Positions 11,956 to 22,899 of a stretch of DNA of 64,000 bases are shown in pieces (within the stretch, counting starts at the first letter, position 1; the number at the start of each line of letters is the position of its first letter). The stretch covers positions 149,782 to 213,781 of the forward strand of contig CAJHNH020000721.1 of the NCBI GenBank assembly GCA_905116865.2, read 5' to 3'. Position numbers and translations under genes: made by a program. A model generated the notes under the pieces. The model was not told where the DNA came from and made no database searches. It was given only the letters and a program-made list of their open reading frames with translations. The DNA comes from Candidula unifasciata. Its lineage: Eukaryota; Mollusca; Gastropoda; Stylommatophora; Geomitridae.

Positions 11956-13488
11956 TTACTTAGTCGCTCCTCTTCTACCTTGGGGTGTAGAGGTTTGCCA
12001 GAGAGATCGCCAGACGTCTCTATCAGCAGTTTTCTTTCTGGCTTTGTTCCATTCCAGTCCTCTGTCAGTCAGGGACTGTCGGATGTTGTCTTCCCAGCGC
12101 ACCCTGGGTCGTCCCGGAGGTCTGGTTCCCTGGTTCTTAGCCTCCCATGCTTGCCATGGTGGCCGATTTTCTCCCATTCTGCACACATGTCCAAACCATC
12201 GTAACTGTGACTGATCCACTCGGGTTAGTAAGGGCTGGGTATCAAGATCTTGACGTATTGTCTGATTGCGGACTTTGTCCCTTCTTGTCACTTGGACCAC
12301 CTTTCTCAGGTATCTCATTTCCGAGGCCTGCAGCTGGCTTCTGTGAGCTGTTGTCATTGTCCATGACTCACACCCATAGGTCAGGACTGGTACATAGGTA
12401 GAGCGGTAAACAGCCATTTTCGTCCTCTTGCCAATTTCTCTTTTGCTAAGAAACCCTCGGTTTATGGCCTGGAAGAGTCTCCCAGCAGCTGCTTTTCGTG
12501 TAGCCAGCTCAGTCTTAATGCCTCCATTTTGGTCTAATACAGCTCCAAGGTATTTGAACTGGTTAACCTGCTCCAACGCATACTGTCCCATCATGATCTG
12601 GTGTTTCTTCTCCTTTCTTGAGATCACCATGGTTTTAGTTTTGGAGACACTGATGGTCATCCCTTTCTTTTCAAGCTCTTCCTTCCAGACAAGTAAGTTG
12701 GACTGAAGGTGTGCCTCTGATTTAGCTATCAGGGCCACATCGTCTGCAAAAGCCAGCTCTGATATACAGATTGGTCTCATCTTCCAGTACCCTACAGAGT
12801 ACTTCTTTGTCTTCTCCTTACAGGTCTTGATGACATCATCCATCATAAGAATGAAGAGGTAAGGTGAGAGAATATCACCTTGTCTAACACCGTTGCTGGT
12901 CTTAAATTCTTCTGACTTTTGGTCTGCTGTTCTTACATAATTTCTGCACTTTTTGTAGAAACTCTGTATTGTACTGATCAGGGGTGCTGGGATGTTTTTC
13001 CCTGCCAAGCAGTCCCAGAGCTTGTTCCAGGGTAACTTGTCAAATGCCTTTTCCAGATCCAAAAAACATAAATGAATCTCACTCTTATATTCGAGGGCTT
13101 TTTCACTCATCTGTCTCAGTGTGAAGATAAGGTCTTGAGTACTTCGGTTTGCTCTGAAGCCGCATTGGGCCTCGTCCAGTTGTGGCTCTACCAGACTTCT
13201 AAGTCTCTGCTCAAGAATTCTAGAGTAACTTTTACCTGGAACGCTGAGGAGGGATATGCCTCTGTGGTTTTCACATTGTCTGTTATCACCTTTTTTAAAT
13301 ATAGGTATAATGATGGCAATCTCCCAATCTTTTGGTATAGTTTTGCTACACCAGGCTGCCTGGAGAACCTTCAGTAGAAGGCGCTCACCTTCGACTCCCA
13401 TATATTTGACCATCTCTGGTGTTATACCATCATGACCTGCTGCTTTTCCCAGCTTAATCTTCTCAATAGCTGCCTTCAATTCTTCCAT
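11956..13488 (-). pseudogene. RTE LINE reverse transcriptase domain (3' part of broken ORF)
   Basis: A 510-codon open frame on the minus strand that copies element RNA into DNA. Blocks in order: GKAAGHDGITPEM, IIIPIFKKGD, HRGISLLSVPGK, QCGFRANRSTQDL, FLDLEKAFDKL, NGVRQGDILSP, ELAFADDVAL (catalytic F-ADD), FKYLGAVLDQNG, and the C-terminal WFGHVCRM and RPPGRPRVRWEDNI. The catalytic aspartates are intact. Only the junction with the upstream endonuclease frame is broken. The stop lies 7 bp from the element's 3' limit, which is typical of RTE elements with almost no 3' UTR. Confidence 0.94.
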
Positions 13489-13678
13489 CCTGATGTTATC
13501 TTCCCATGATTGAATTCCTTCTCAGCAGTGAGGTCCATTATTTCTGGGTCATGACTTCCCTCAACGCCGAGGAGCTCTGAGAAGTATTCTTTCCATCTGT
13601 CCATGATATCATTTGTAGAAGTAAGCAGAGCCCCTTCCTTGTCTTTTATGAATTTAAGTGGGCACTCTTTCTCCTTCC

Positions 13679-14930
13679 TCATGTTCTTAAGGGTCTTGTA
13701 GAACAGTTTTTTGGTTTTCTCTTGCATTCTTTTCCAAACTTTTCTCCAAACTCTTCCCATGATTTCTGTTTTGCTTTAAGCACAATATTTTTGGTCTCTG
13801 TTCTGAGTGCCACATATTGTTTATATTTTTCTATTTCTTCAGCTGTGTTCCTGGCTGCCAGGTATTGCTTCCATGCCCTTTTCTTTTCTCCTATTTTCAA
13901 TTTGACTTCTTCTGTCCACCAAGGTGTCCTGTGTCCCCGCCTTCCACTTGGGACTTCACCACATGCTTCTACTGCAGCTGCTGTGAGGATATTCTTGAAT
14001 CTGCACCAGAGGGTTTCAGTGTCCTCTGATGATTCTTCTTCAGTTCCTATTGCTTTCACTATAAGCTCCTGGTATCTAGCCTTAATATGTGGCTCTCTTA
14101 GCTTGTATGCTTTAATCCTCATCCCTTCTTGGTTGCTTGGTTTCTTGCATGGTTGTCGGTGTTGCCTTGTTGGAGCAGTTCTTTCAGTTGTTCTCTTTAT
14201 TGTGACCAGATAGTGGTCACTTCCAATCTCTGGTCCTCTCATGACTCTGGCATCTCTCACAAACTTGAATGAACTTTTCCTAACTATGGCGTAGTCGATG
14301 ATGGATTTTTCATTCTTTGAAGGTTCACATCTTGTGTATGCATGTATACGCTTGTGGGGGAATTTTGTGTTTGTAATGACAAGGTTCTGTTCCCTGCAGA
14401 ATCTGAGAAGTCGCTTGCCATTATCATTCAAAACATCTACACCATATCTCCCGATCACTCCACCCCATCTAGAGTGATCATTTCCTACTCTGGCATTTAG
14501 ATCTCCTAGGAGGATAATTTCATCGTGACAGTCATCTATGGTCCTTTGGAGCAGTTCAAAGAATTCTTCTTTAACATCTACTCGCTCATCTTCATTTGGC
14601 CCGTACACAATGACAAAATTGACAATTTTATCTTCTTCTTTCAGATCTAACACCATTATTCGCTCTGAGATGAATTTCCATCCCTTGATGTTACTAACTT
14701 GATTCCTGGCCACAATACAGCCAACACCTCCCTTGGCTCTCTCCGTCATAGGGACACCACTGTAGAGCAGCATACTTCCATCGTGATCTGTGATTCCTTG
14801 CCCCTTTTTCTTGGTTTCAGTCAGAGCCAAGACTCCTAATTTTGCTTTCCTCATCTCCCCCACTAACTCGTTTTCCTTTCCGTTAATTCCTCTTATATTC
14901 CATGTTCCATAAATCGTAGTCCGTAAGCCA
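13679..14930 (-). pseudogene. RTE LINE endonuclease domain (5' part of broken ORF)
   Basis: It encodes the apurinic-type endonuclease that nicks the target site. Read from about 14930 on the minus strand, motifs in order are GTWNIRGING, LTETKKKG, VIVYGPNEDE, LLGDLNARVG, SIIDYAIV and GSDHYLVTI, the standard EN catalytic blocks (N, E, Y/N, D-N, D, S-D-H). The first ATG is at 14863, downstream of the WNIRG block, so the natural start is lost or lies upstream of a stop near 14996. The frame leaves the true protein near 13730. The continuation is read from 13760 to 13476 (for example LFYKTLKNMRKEKE and NDIMDRWKEYFSELL), and the reverse transcriptase then lies in the next frame. Confidence 0.92.
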
Positions 14931-15190
14931 TGCCAGTTCGTCGCCGTTAAGATCCGTCCGGTTTTCTCTCTGTAGTTACTTGTAATCGTGGTTTAAGGCA
15001 AACAGGTGTTTGGCCTATTGTGCATTTGCATGGTGGAGGGGCTGCCTCCTTGCGGCCTCCGTGCAGGCCGTCTGGCTGATTCACGGTTACCCACTACTTC
15101 CGGAGACGCATGAAGCACTCAGGTTCAGCCAGACCCTTCTCCTTTTACAGCCGGGCTTGGGACCGGTCTTAGCGGAGTTGTAGGCTTTTA

Positions 15191-17310
15191 ACCACAGACA
15201 AAGGGAGGGGGAGGTTTTTCTGAAGAGTTTCATTTCACAGACCACAATGATGGAGATAACAGAGATACAATTAGAGAAGATCTGGCAGCCACCTTAAAGA
15301 ACAAACATTATTAAGACATCATACAGGGTGAAGCTGTAATACATGTTCTGAAAAGGGCGAAAGACAATGTATTCAGACCTGACAGGGTTAGGTATTCCCA
15401 CATGAAAGACATGAGCGATGCAGACCTTGTAGAGATAACTGCTTGTTTCAACCAGAACATTAGGACAGCTTTAGTCCCACAAGAGTGGATGCACAGCTAC
15501 CTGATTAAACTTTCTAAGCCTGGAAAGAATCATTCAACAGTCAGCGGCTTAAGGATCATAACCCTACACAACGCTCTTTGTAAAGTGCTGGAGAAGATAG
15601 TGGCGGGTAAGCTACAAGAAATTTTGGAACAGAGAAGTCTCCTCCCACAAGGTTTGGGAAGCTACCGGCCAGGGAAGGATGCATGGTCAAATGCAGCCAC
15701 TTTCTTTTGCCTTTGACGCCTTGGAAGGTTTGCAGAACAGACAGGAAACGGTGGCAGCAGCTCTCTATTTAGAAGATGCTTACAACAGAGTCAGATACAG
15801 TATCTTGATGAAAGCGCTTATGGAGAAGCGAGTACGTCCTTGGTTGGTGAACTGGAAAGCAGCCGTTTTGTATACTCGCCGGGTAGCTCTCTTACTGGGT
15901 CATGGATTTCTGAACCATGTATTATAGCTCCAGGACTACCACATGGATCTGCAATTTTACCTATACTGTTAAATGTTTTTACGAGCAAGAGTGGGGTCCT
16001 GGAAACACCTGGAGTTGGCAGAATATTGACATTTGCAGATGATGTTCTCGTATATAGGAAGGGGAGAGATTGGAATCAAATAGCCCAAGAGTTACAGGTG
16101 ACAGTAGATAAGGTGATCGACTGGTGTGCATTGATGAGTGCTGTAACTAACCCAGAAAAGGCAACCGTCCTGTGGTATTTTTTAGACAACATGATAGTTA
16201 GAGCAGAAGTTCAAATCCTCAAAATAAATGGTAGGGATATCAAAAGAGACAGCGACTGCAGTACCTGGGAATCACCTTTGACAGAAGCTTGTGTTTCAAG
16301 GGTCGCATGACGGGTTTGTGACAAAGGCTCAAAAAAGTTCTAATGTACTAAAAATTATGGCTGCTGCATGGAGCAGACAATGCTGTTCACACTTTACCAG
16401 CACTTAATCATCTCAGTGATTGATTATGGATTAGGGCTACTCAATGACTCGAAGAGTCAGCTAGAGAAACTGGAGAACATACAGAATGAAGATATGCGGG
16501 TGATCCTGGGATGTACAAGAGACACGCCGATTGTGTGCATGCGATACATCCTTGCATTGCGGAAAATTGCAGGTAGGCTAAAGGTGCTGCAGGCTAAGTC
16601 ATACCTCAGAGTAGCTGCAGACAAAGAACACCTTCTGTAAGAAGATTTGGCTGCAGGTAAGGGTCAGAGGCTGAAAAGGGGAAAATCGTTGATGGCTCAG
16701 ATAGAAGACACAATAAGACAAGCATGCATACTGGAGAACATTGGGTGAGGAGAGAAGTGAGTTAGAGTGCCAGACGAAAAATCTGGCATATGTTTGATTA
16801 TGATCACATTGGGCTGGGAGAGCAGAGACTTGGCCAGCTGGTGCTACGAAGATGGAAGTCCAACAGTTGATTCACGACAATTTTCGCCCAGATGATCTGA
16901 TTATCTCTATACAGATGGTTCAGTGTTGAGAGTGAAGAGAAGTGCCTGGGGATTCGTAGCGAAAGCCAATGGAAAATCTTTAGTGCAGCACAGCCTAGCA
17001 TACGATACCACAACATATAGCATGAGAATGGAAGTGGAGGCGGTAACTGCATCTTTCCAGTGGCTAGGGAACAAGATGCATACACACGTAATAATTGCAA
17101 TAGACTGAAAGCACGCTGAGAAAGGTGAAGACAGGAATGCTTCAAGCAGAGTGGCAATCTTCAATGTGAAGATCATGGGTAGTAAGCATACTTTGGATCA
17201 TTTCTCTAGGCTATGCCGGCGTGATGTGGAATAAACAGGCAGACGAATTGGCTAGATCTGCACCACTGGATAGAGAGGGGGGGGGGGGAGGGGGGGGGGG
17301 GAGGTAAATC
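15191..17310 (+). mobile_element. Older I/Jockey-like LINE, 3' part (RT and RNase H remnants)
   Basis: Continuation of the element interrupted by the RTE LINE. Reverse transcriptase pieces: FRPDRVRYSHMKDMSD, YLIKLSKPGKNHSTV, YRPGKDAWSNAA, AALYLEDAYNRV, APGLPHGSAILP and ILTFADDVLVY (catalytic F-ADD), with frame changes near 15700, 15880 and 16310. An RNase H-like domain follows: YTDGSVLRVKRSAWGFVA near 16905, MEVEAVTASFQW near 17028, and VMWNKQADELARSA near 17222. An RNase H downstream of RT places it in the I-group (I/Jockey-related) rather than RTE. It is degenerate and certainly inactive. A G-rich homopolymer at 17278-17302 interrupts the end. Confidence 0.85.
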
Positions 17311-17655
17311 GATACATGAAAATGTAGTTGTGGTCAGGGCCTTTTGGGAACAAGCAACGGAGTCAAAAGCGAAACACAGTTATTATGGCCTGGAGAGAAT
17401 GAGGCACCTGGGTGTAACCAGAGGGTCTGGTCGGCTCACTACACTCAGAGGAAAGGCAGACTACGACCGATAACATCAGCACTGGAACTCTGCGCTGGCT
17501 GCTGAAGTTGAGGACGGAGCACGCATGGAAATGCCATGAAGTGCGGTGATGTCAGTTCTTGACTCAACTCAACTCGCCCTTCTAAGGCATGCCTGTTAGG
17601 GGTCAGTGGTTCTATTACTTGTTCCCCAAAATGGAGCCTGGAACCCATACGGAAA
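17311..17655 (+). mobile_element. Probable 3' end of the older LINE
   Basis: This continues the same strand after the RNase H region and contains no intact frame. The segment around 17575-17645 (GGCATGCCTGTTAGGGGTCAG, then GGAGCC) resembles a short stretch at 45350-45392 that ends in a poly(A) run, suggesting both are 3' ends of one LINE family. The exact end cannot be fixed. Confidence 0.4.
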
Positions 17656-17730
17656 TTACATTAGCATATCTAGACACTGAACAGAGGTTCTAGACCATAT
17701 CTAGACTATGTAAAGTGTATTATTAATATC
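17656..17730 (+). repeat. Degenerate copy of the 50-bp repeat beyond the LINE
   Basis: TTAGCATATCTAGACACTGA and then ACAGAGGTTCTAGACC resemble the 50-bp unit of 8890-10664 (TTAGTATAACTTTACACTGA, CGCAGGTTCTCG, TCTAGAC). It lies directly downstream of the old LINE, as if that element had inserted into the array. Confidence 0.5.
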
Positions 17731-18945
17731 CTACCCCAAGCAGGGGAAATCCACGGGTCATGTGACAGTCTAATATTTCAGGGGGTGGTAGATAGGCTGT
17801 TTGCAGTCGTGGGACCTAGGCTGCGAGCAGTCGTGGGAGCTAGGCTGTAATCTCTCGTGAGAGGTCGGTGGGTTGCGGTTAGGGCCAGTTCTAGATGTTG
17901 CAGGGTCGTTAAAAGCGTCAGAAAGCCGGGAAACATAGTCTTACCACCCTTTAAAATCTTGGATTGTCCTGTGACGTTATCTTGGGGTCGGTTATTATTA
18001 AAGCACTAGTAGAAGAGCGGTAATAGATAAATGCGGAAAGACAGAAAGAAGAATTAAACATAAACAAGATAAATGATGAGAATTAATAACGCACTGAAAG
18101 ATTATAGCTTCGGTACTTCGCATGTTTAATACTTCTGTGAACAGTTCGAGAACCGTTGAGCTAGAAAACATATCAGGAAATGCAGAAATAATGGAGGAAA
18201 TCAATCAGCGGCAGTCTCGCCTTTCTAACTGCAACTCAAGATCAATATCAGTTGCTGAGATAAACGGATTAAGATTTGGTGTATTTGCTTTTTGTTCTAA
18301 TCCAGTTTATCCTGTTTCTTTGTTACAGTTGGATTAGATAAAGCTGGAGAACTGTTGGAAGTCGTGGAGTGACGTGTGTATGTTGCAGCAGGTCGGAGAG
18401 GATCACCAGCTAGACAGAGCTTTAAGGAAAGCCTGAAAACCGCCAGACAAAGATAACAAGAGGTCGATTCTCCTCAGTAAAATACTGAGGTACAATGGAA
18501 GTCGAACGATTCTTTCATCCGTGCTTACATCGGCGAAACAGGACTACGTTTCTTTTCAGAAGTAATTTAACATAGGACTAGGAGGGCGGCTTAACGGAGT
18601 CAAGGAAAGTACGCATACAATACAATCAAACGTTTTGACAAAAGTCTTTATCAACTAATAAAACCACTAAAATCAGAAACCACACCAAACGACACAGAAA
18701 ATCAAATTGAAAAGAGATGCGAAAATTAGTTTGACCACAGGTTTACCCGGTTTTATGATACGCTTCTACTGTGTGCATTAAAAAAATTATATCGAAGTCG
18801 TGGCGATTAGGGCTCACGGTATCTGCTGATATGTTAAATATGAGCAGAGTAAAATTCGATACTTCCTGTCTCCTTTTTATTAATGTTTTATATCTGAAGT
18901 GACTAGATCTTTTATATTTTCCAATATGAGTCAGAACTCAGTTTT

Positions 18946-18976
<31 letters not shown>

Positions 18977-19040
18977 TCGCTTTTAATAGCTCACTAAAAC
19001 AAAAAGCCCGAACAGTTAGTTCGGTCACTGCGAGCTAAAA
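17731..19040. other. Unassigned; no exon confirmed
   Basis: A 71-codon forward frame at 18122-18337 runs up to a plausible acceptor (TTTCTTTGTTACAG at 18315-18328), but neither side shows a recognisable protein. G-homopolymer after a T-tract at 18942-18977. Confidence 0.45.
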
Positions 19041-19210
19041 GTTAGTTGCGTATTCTTTACAGGACATTGCAAAACTAACCCACGCATTGTTTGGCTGTTG
19101 TGGCTCTCAGTACTACTGTCGAAACCTTCGCAAGGCCCACAGCTGGAATCGAACCTGGCACCCCGGCATTACGAAGCGCGTTCGCAACGCCTAAGCCACC
19201 GACGATTCCA
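19041..19210 (-). repeat. tRNA-derived SINE family A, copy 3
   Basis: Reverse orientation: GTTAGTTGCGTATTCTTTAC (tail), ACTGTCGAAACC, GCTGGAATCGAACC (box B complement), GAAGCGCGTTCGCAACGCCT and AAGCCACCGACG (head). Confidence 0.88.
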
Positions 19211-19392
19211 TACTACAACTACCGAAATCCATTAGATCCATCACCCGTTGAATCGACAGATCCTGGGCAGAACAGTATTGCTCAACATGCATTGATGGGA
19301 AACACAAGGATTAAGGAAACTAGGACGGCCATAAGAAACCCTAAAACGAAGGTTGTGGAACGAGACTAAAGGTGGTGGAATGGATTTCATCG

Positions 19393-19542
19393 AACAGACT
19401 TTCAGTCCAAAGGGGTTTAGCATATGATGCCTAAGGGGTAGTCAAGAGAGATGTAAAATTGGAGCATGTTGCTTGCGTTCATTGGGCTTCTGGATAGGAA
19501 CCTTTGAATGCATGATGCGTTTCTTTTTACTGAAAGAGTTAA
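19393..19542. mobile_element. Short piggyBac-type MITE related to the large foldback element
   Basis: The left end ACTTTCAGTCCAAAGGGGTT and the internal GGGGTAGTCAAGAGAGA parallel the left end of the element at 58803 (TTTGAGTCCCAGGGGGTTTA, GGGTAGTAAAGAGAGA). The right end TTGCGTTCATTGGGCTTCTG and GAAAGAGTTAA parallel its right end (TTGCGTTCATTGGGCTTCTA, TAAAGAGTTAA). TTAA is present on the right (19539-19542); the left TTAA is mutated. About 150 bp, non-coding. Confidence 0.78.
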
Positions 19543-19799
19543 CAGAATAGAACTTAATGGACCAATACACTGTGAACCCTATGTGGCTTATAATGACAGC
19601 TATGGTCTGGATATATTCTCCTGTACCTTTACATCGTCTATTAAGCCCCACCCCCACCCCACAAGCACGCCCAACTGTTAATCCCCACTCAGTGTTCTAA
19701 ACACAGTAGCCTAGATGCTAGAGTACAAGTTCTCTCGTTTCCACTTCAGCGTAAATGCTTGAAATAATGCATAACCCCCCCCCCCCCTTTTTTTTTTTC

Positions 19800-20093
19800 G
19801 TTATATAAATCAAGCAACTGTGTCGTTAACAATAGTACAACATATAAGGATAAGGAAGCAGCAGTGCTAGCAACGAGACAACATGCAGGCTAATAAACTA
19901 CCAGTGAACCTACCTATAAAAGCTAAGAAACATTTACACTTTCAGAAAACGTACCGCTAACAATGACATAACATATGTCAGCAAAGAAACCGTACCATAA
20001 GCAATTAAACAACATTTATAAGCAAAGAAACCGTACCGCTAACAACGCGACAGCATGCGTTAAGCTGGGAAACGGCATCACTTAAATTAACAA
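19800..20093 (+). repeat. Degenerate ~45-bp repeat, left of the Helitron
   Basis: Loose units with GCAAAGAAACCGTACC and GCTAACAA.G.GACA.CAT recur four to five times. The same motif set appears right of the Helitron at 22108-22215, so the Helitron probably split it. Confidence 0.65.
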
Positions 20094-20467
20094 TCTATAT
20101 GAATAAAAATGTAAATTTTCCGATGTTGTAATCCCTAAACTCGGAAACTACTGAACCGATTGCTTTCAAATTTTCACACAACGTTGCCTTTGACTCCGAG
20201 CGTGATTTTTTGTCAAAAATCGCACAAACCACAAACGACGTAGCTCCAGCAACATTCAAACCATTATTTGTTTCGTTGCCGGCCCGGATATCTTTTTAGT
20301 TTATTGGCTATTTTTTGCTGCCGAGCTCTTTTTGAACTTTGCATTATTATATAATCTCATTTCCACTATCTGTTCGAGTTATTGGTATCGTAGTTGGTAA
20401 CTATTCTGCTTATCATGCGAATGACCCGCGTTTGATTTCTCGCTGGGTGATATAATTTTTTTTGGCA

Positions 20468-20830
20468 CCTAACTGGGCCGCTGGCACGTTGTGTTGTGCT
20501 TTATGGCTAGGCTGCGATATCTACGCCTTTTTTCAGTTTTGGGATTTACAGCTAGCCTGCGACAGTGGCGACGTGATGCTCAATGGTCATGTAACGGGTA
20601 TTCTTCGTTCGCCCTCGAGAGGGCCGTTGGTACGTTGTGTTGTGGTTTACAGCTACGCTGCGATATCTGACCTAAACTCTTCAGTCGTCGGTAGTATAGT
20701 TGTAAGTATGTCATCCTTCACGCTGGTTACCGGTGTTCGATTCCCTGCTGGCTGATAATTGTTCTTTTTCCCTTAAAAGGGTGGTTGCCACGTTGTGTTG
20801 TGGGTTACAGCTAGGCTGTGATATCTGCGC
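20468..20830 (+). repeat. Three spaced ~55-bp repeats inside the Helitron
   Basis: GGCACGTTGTGTTGTGCTTT (near 20480), GGTACGTTGTGTTGTGGTTT (near 20629) and GCCACGTTGTGTTGTGGGTT (near 20787), each followed by A.GGCTA.GCTGCGATATCT-like sequence. Spacing is about 150-158 bp. Confidence 0.85.
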
Positions 20831-21209
20831 CTTTCGCCCAAAGCCATCCGATTTCAGTTAAGTCCTAATTATAGTCCCCGCGACGCTTCTCGATCAAAAA
20901 CTATTCGGCGATGACAGAAACTGTTAACCAAGACGGCTTACAGTCCAGTTTAGTTTGGGTGGACACGCATGCCAAGGTCAGTTAAAAATCGTTCCCTCGG
21001 AGAGGGAGAGATGACGGATGCGGGGTATTTTTCACCACTATTCGTGAGTATAGTGTACTTTTCACTGTGGGTTCCATCACTGGTTACGTGATGAGTTTTT
21101 TTTTTCTTTTCCTATGTCGGGGGCTAAATTAAACTAAATAGTCCGTAACACAGCATGCGGCGCTAACTCCTCTTTTCTACACCGACCTACACAAACTGTA
21201 GTGACAGTT

Positions 21210-21212
21210 TTT

Positions 21213-21255
<43 letters not shown>

Positions 21256-21256
21256 G
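21210..21256 (+). repeat. (TTG)n microsatellite
   Basis: About fifteen perfect TTG units, followed by a GGTGGTGG-rich run. Confidence 0.97.
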
Positions 21257-21414
21257 ATGGTGGTGGTGGCGGTGGTTGTGGTTGCAGTAGTACTGGTACT
21301 GGATGAGGGATGTGGTAGCTGTTACACTGGCTACATTTACTTCTCTGTTCAAGTTAATGCTACCTATTTACGTCTGGGTGGACACGGATGCAAAGCTCAA
21401 TTTAGTTAAAATAT

Positions 21415-22040
21415 TGCGTTACATGGTAACTTTCCCATCCTTCGGAGAAGATGATATGATTGGGTGAGAGAGCCTAGAATATTATTCTAATGTTCTCATT
21501 TCCTAACTATTTATATTTTAATAATTTCGCTATGTATGATTTTCAGTCGTTCGGAGAGGGAGATATATCTTCGCCAGGTGACGATTTTCAATCTTTCGGA
21601 GAGGGAGATATCAATAAGGGGGGCGGGGAAGGGGTGGGGGTTATACCAGACACAGTTAGCTGAGAGAGCTTAAAATATTATTTTTATGCTCTCTTTTCTT
21701 AACTATTTCTATTTTAATAACTTCGCCATGGATAATTTTTCAGACCTTCGGAGGGGGAGATATGACTTCGCCAGGTGATGATTTCTTAACCTTTCGGAGA
21801 GGGAGATATCATTGATGGGGGGGGGGGGGGGGGGGTAATGCCAGACACAGTTAGCTAAGAGAGTATAAAATATTATTTTTAAGTTATCATTTCCTAACTA
21901 TTTCTATTTTAATAATTTCGACACGGATGATTTTTCAATCTCTCGGAGAGGGAGATATAACTGCGTCGATTGGGGGGGGGGGGGGGGAGGGAGGAGAGCT
22001 GGGGTGGAGGGGGGGAGGAAGGGGGTATGACAGACACTGA
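21415..22040 (+). repeat. ~184-bp tandem repeats with G-tracts inside the Helitron
   Basis: About 3.5 copies. Each has CAGACACAGTTAGCT, TAAAATATTATTTTTA, TTTCTATTTTAATAA.TTCG and one or two CGGAGAGGGAGATAT motifs, and three carry long G homopolymers (21620, 21817-21836, 21971-21987). Confidence 0.9.
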
Positions 22041-22107
22041 TAGCTATTTTCTTTCCTCTCCATTTCACCATTCTAGGCTACAGCAACGCGTGGCCGGGTA
22101 CAGCTAG

Positions 22108-22330
22108 TTATATATAAGTTAGAAAATAGCATTGCTAACAATGAGACAACATATATAGGTTTAGAAACAGTAATAGCTTAAAAGAACAACTACATGTAGG
22201 CTGAGAAACGTCCTTAAAATGGGTGTTTTGTCATGTATTATTGTCACGCATACGTTCGTGACAATAGCAACACTGTAGCCCTCTGTAAGAGTCAACTAAA
22301 CAAGGTAAAACTCGCTACCTCAATCTGTAG
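22108..22330 (+). repeat. Degenerate repeat continuing right of the Helitron
   Basis: ATAGCATTGCTAACAATGAG and ACAACATATATAGGTT correspond to the units left of 20094. From about 22220 the sequence is unassigned. Confidence 0.55.
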
Positions 22331-22357
22331 AGAATATTAGCTGCTAAACCAGTACAT

Positions 22358-22358
22358 C

Positions 22359-22410
<52 letters not shown>

Positions 22411-22461
22411 TTAATAACAATAATAATAATAATAATAATAATAACAATAATAATAATAGTA

Positions 22462-22493
<32 letters not shown>

Positions 22494-22535
22494 AATGATG
22501 ATGTTGATGATGATAATAATAATAATAATAATAAG
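22358..22535 (+). repeat. (AAT)n/(ATG)n microsatellite
   Basis: (AAT)n at 22358-22455 with small breaks, (ATG)n at 22461-22510, then (AAT)n again. Confidence 0.97.
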
Positions 22536-22899
22536 ACAAAGAAAAAGAAGAAGAAAATTAAAGTAATTTTGTTCTTCGGCATGTTATTTCACTGTTGTTT
22601 TTCACATTATGAAATACTGATATGTTATTTAAGGAAAAAGAAGATTAAAGATACTGTGTGCTTCGGCATGTTATTTCATTGTTATTTTTCACGTTATGAA
22701 TAGTGATATTTAAAAAAAGTTAGTCACAAACAAAATATTGCCGGACATATTTCGCTGCACCCCTTCAAGTATATCAACATTTAAATAAGCACAAAGAGGA
22801 AACTCTTTTCACCGAAATATACAAAACACATTGTATGTTGTTGTACTGTACATCTCACCAACGAAAGTTCAAGAAAAACCAGGCGCTTACCACGGAAGT

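Larger units (their letters stand above)
11949..15179 (-). mobile_element. RTE-clade LINE, near full length, with 11-bp target-site duplications
   Basis: The element is 3231 bp on the minus strand, flanked by identical GTAGGCTTTTA copies at 11938-11948 and 15180-15190. Length, single EN-RT gene and a short 3' tail of AAGT-like repeats instead of poly(A) fit RTE/BovB elements. The 5' untranslated part is roughly 15000-15179. The coding region holds an APE endonuclease then reverse transcriptase, interrupted by two frameshifts near 13730 and 13480. The sharp target duplications and few lesions suggest a fairly recent insertion. It sits inside an older LINE. Confidence 0.93.
20094..22107 (+). 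mobile_element. Non-autonomous Helitron (2.0 kb)
   Basis: Starts with TC (TCTATATGAATAAAAATG) and ends GTGGCCGGGTACAGCTAG (CTAG at 22104-22107), with a GC-rich sequence (CAACGCGTGGCCGGG) just inside the 3' end. The flanks are A on the left and T on the right, the A/T insertion rule of rolling-circle Helitrons, and no target duplication is seen. The 5' region (ACTCGGAAACTACTGAACCG) resembles common Helitron 5' ends. There is no Rep/helicase gene; the inside holds short repeats, a (TTG)n tract and 184-bp tandem repeats. Mobilisation would need a helicase encoded elsewhere. Confidence 0.85.

Noticed and set aside
18122..18337. A 71-codon frame next to a good acceptor-like sequence
   Set aside because: No recognisable domain, and the frame downstream of the putative acceptor stops within about 14 codons. 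Not called as an exon.
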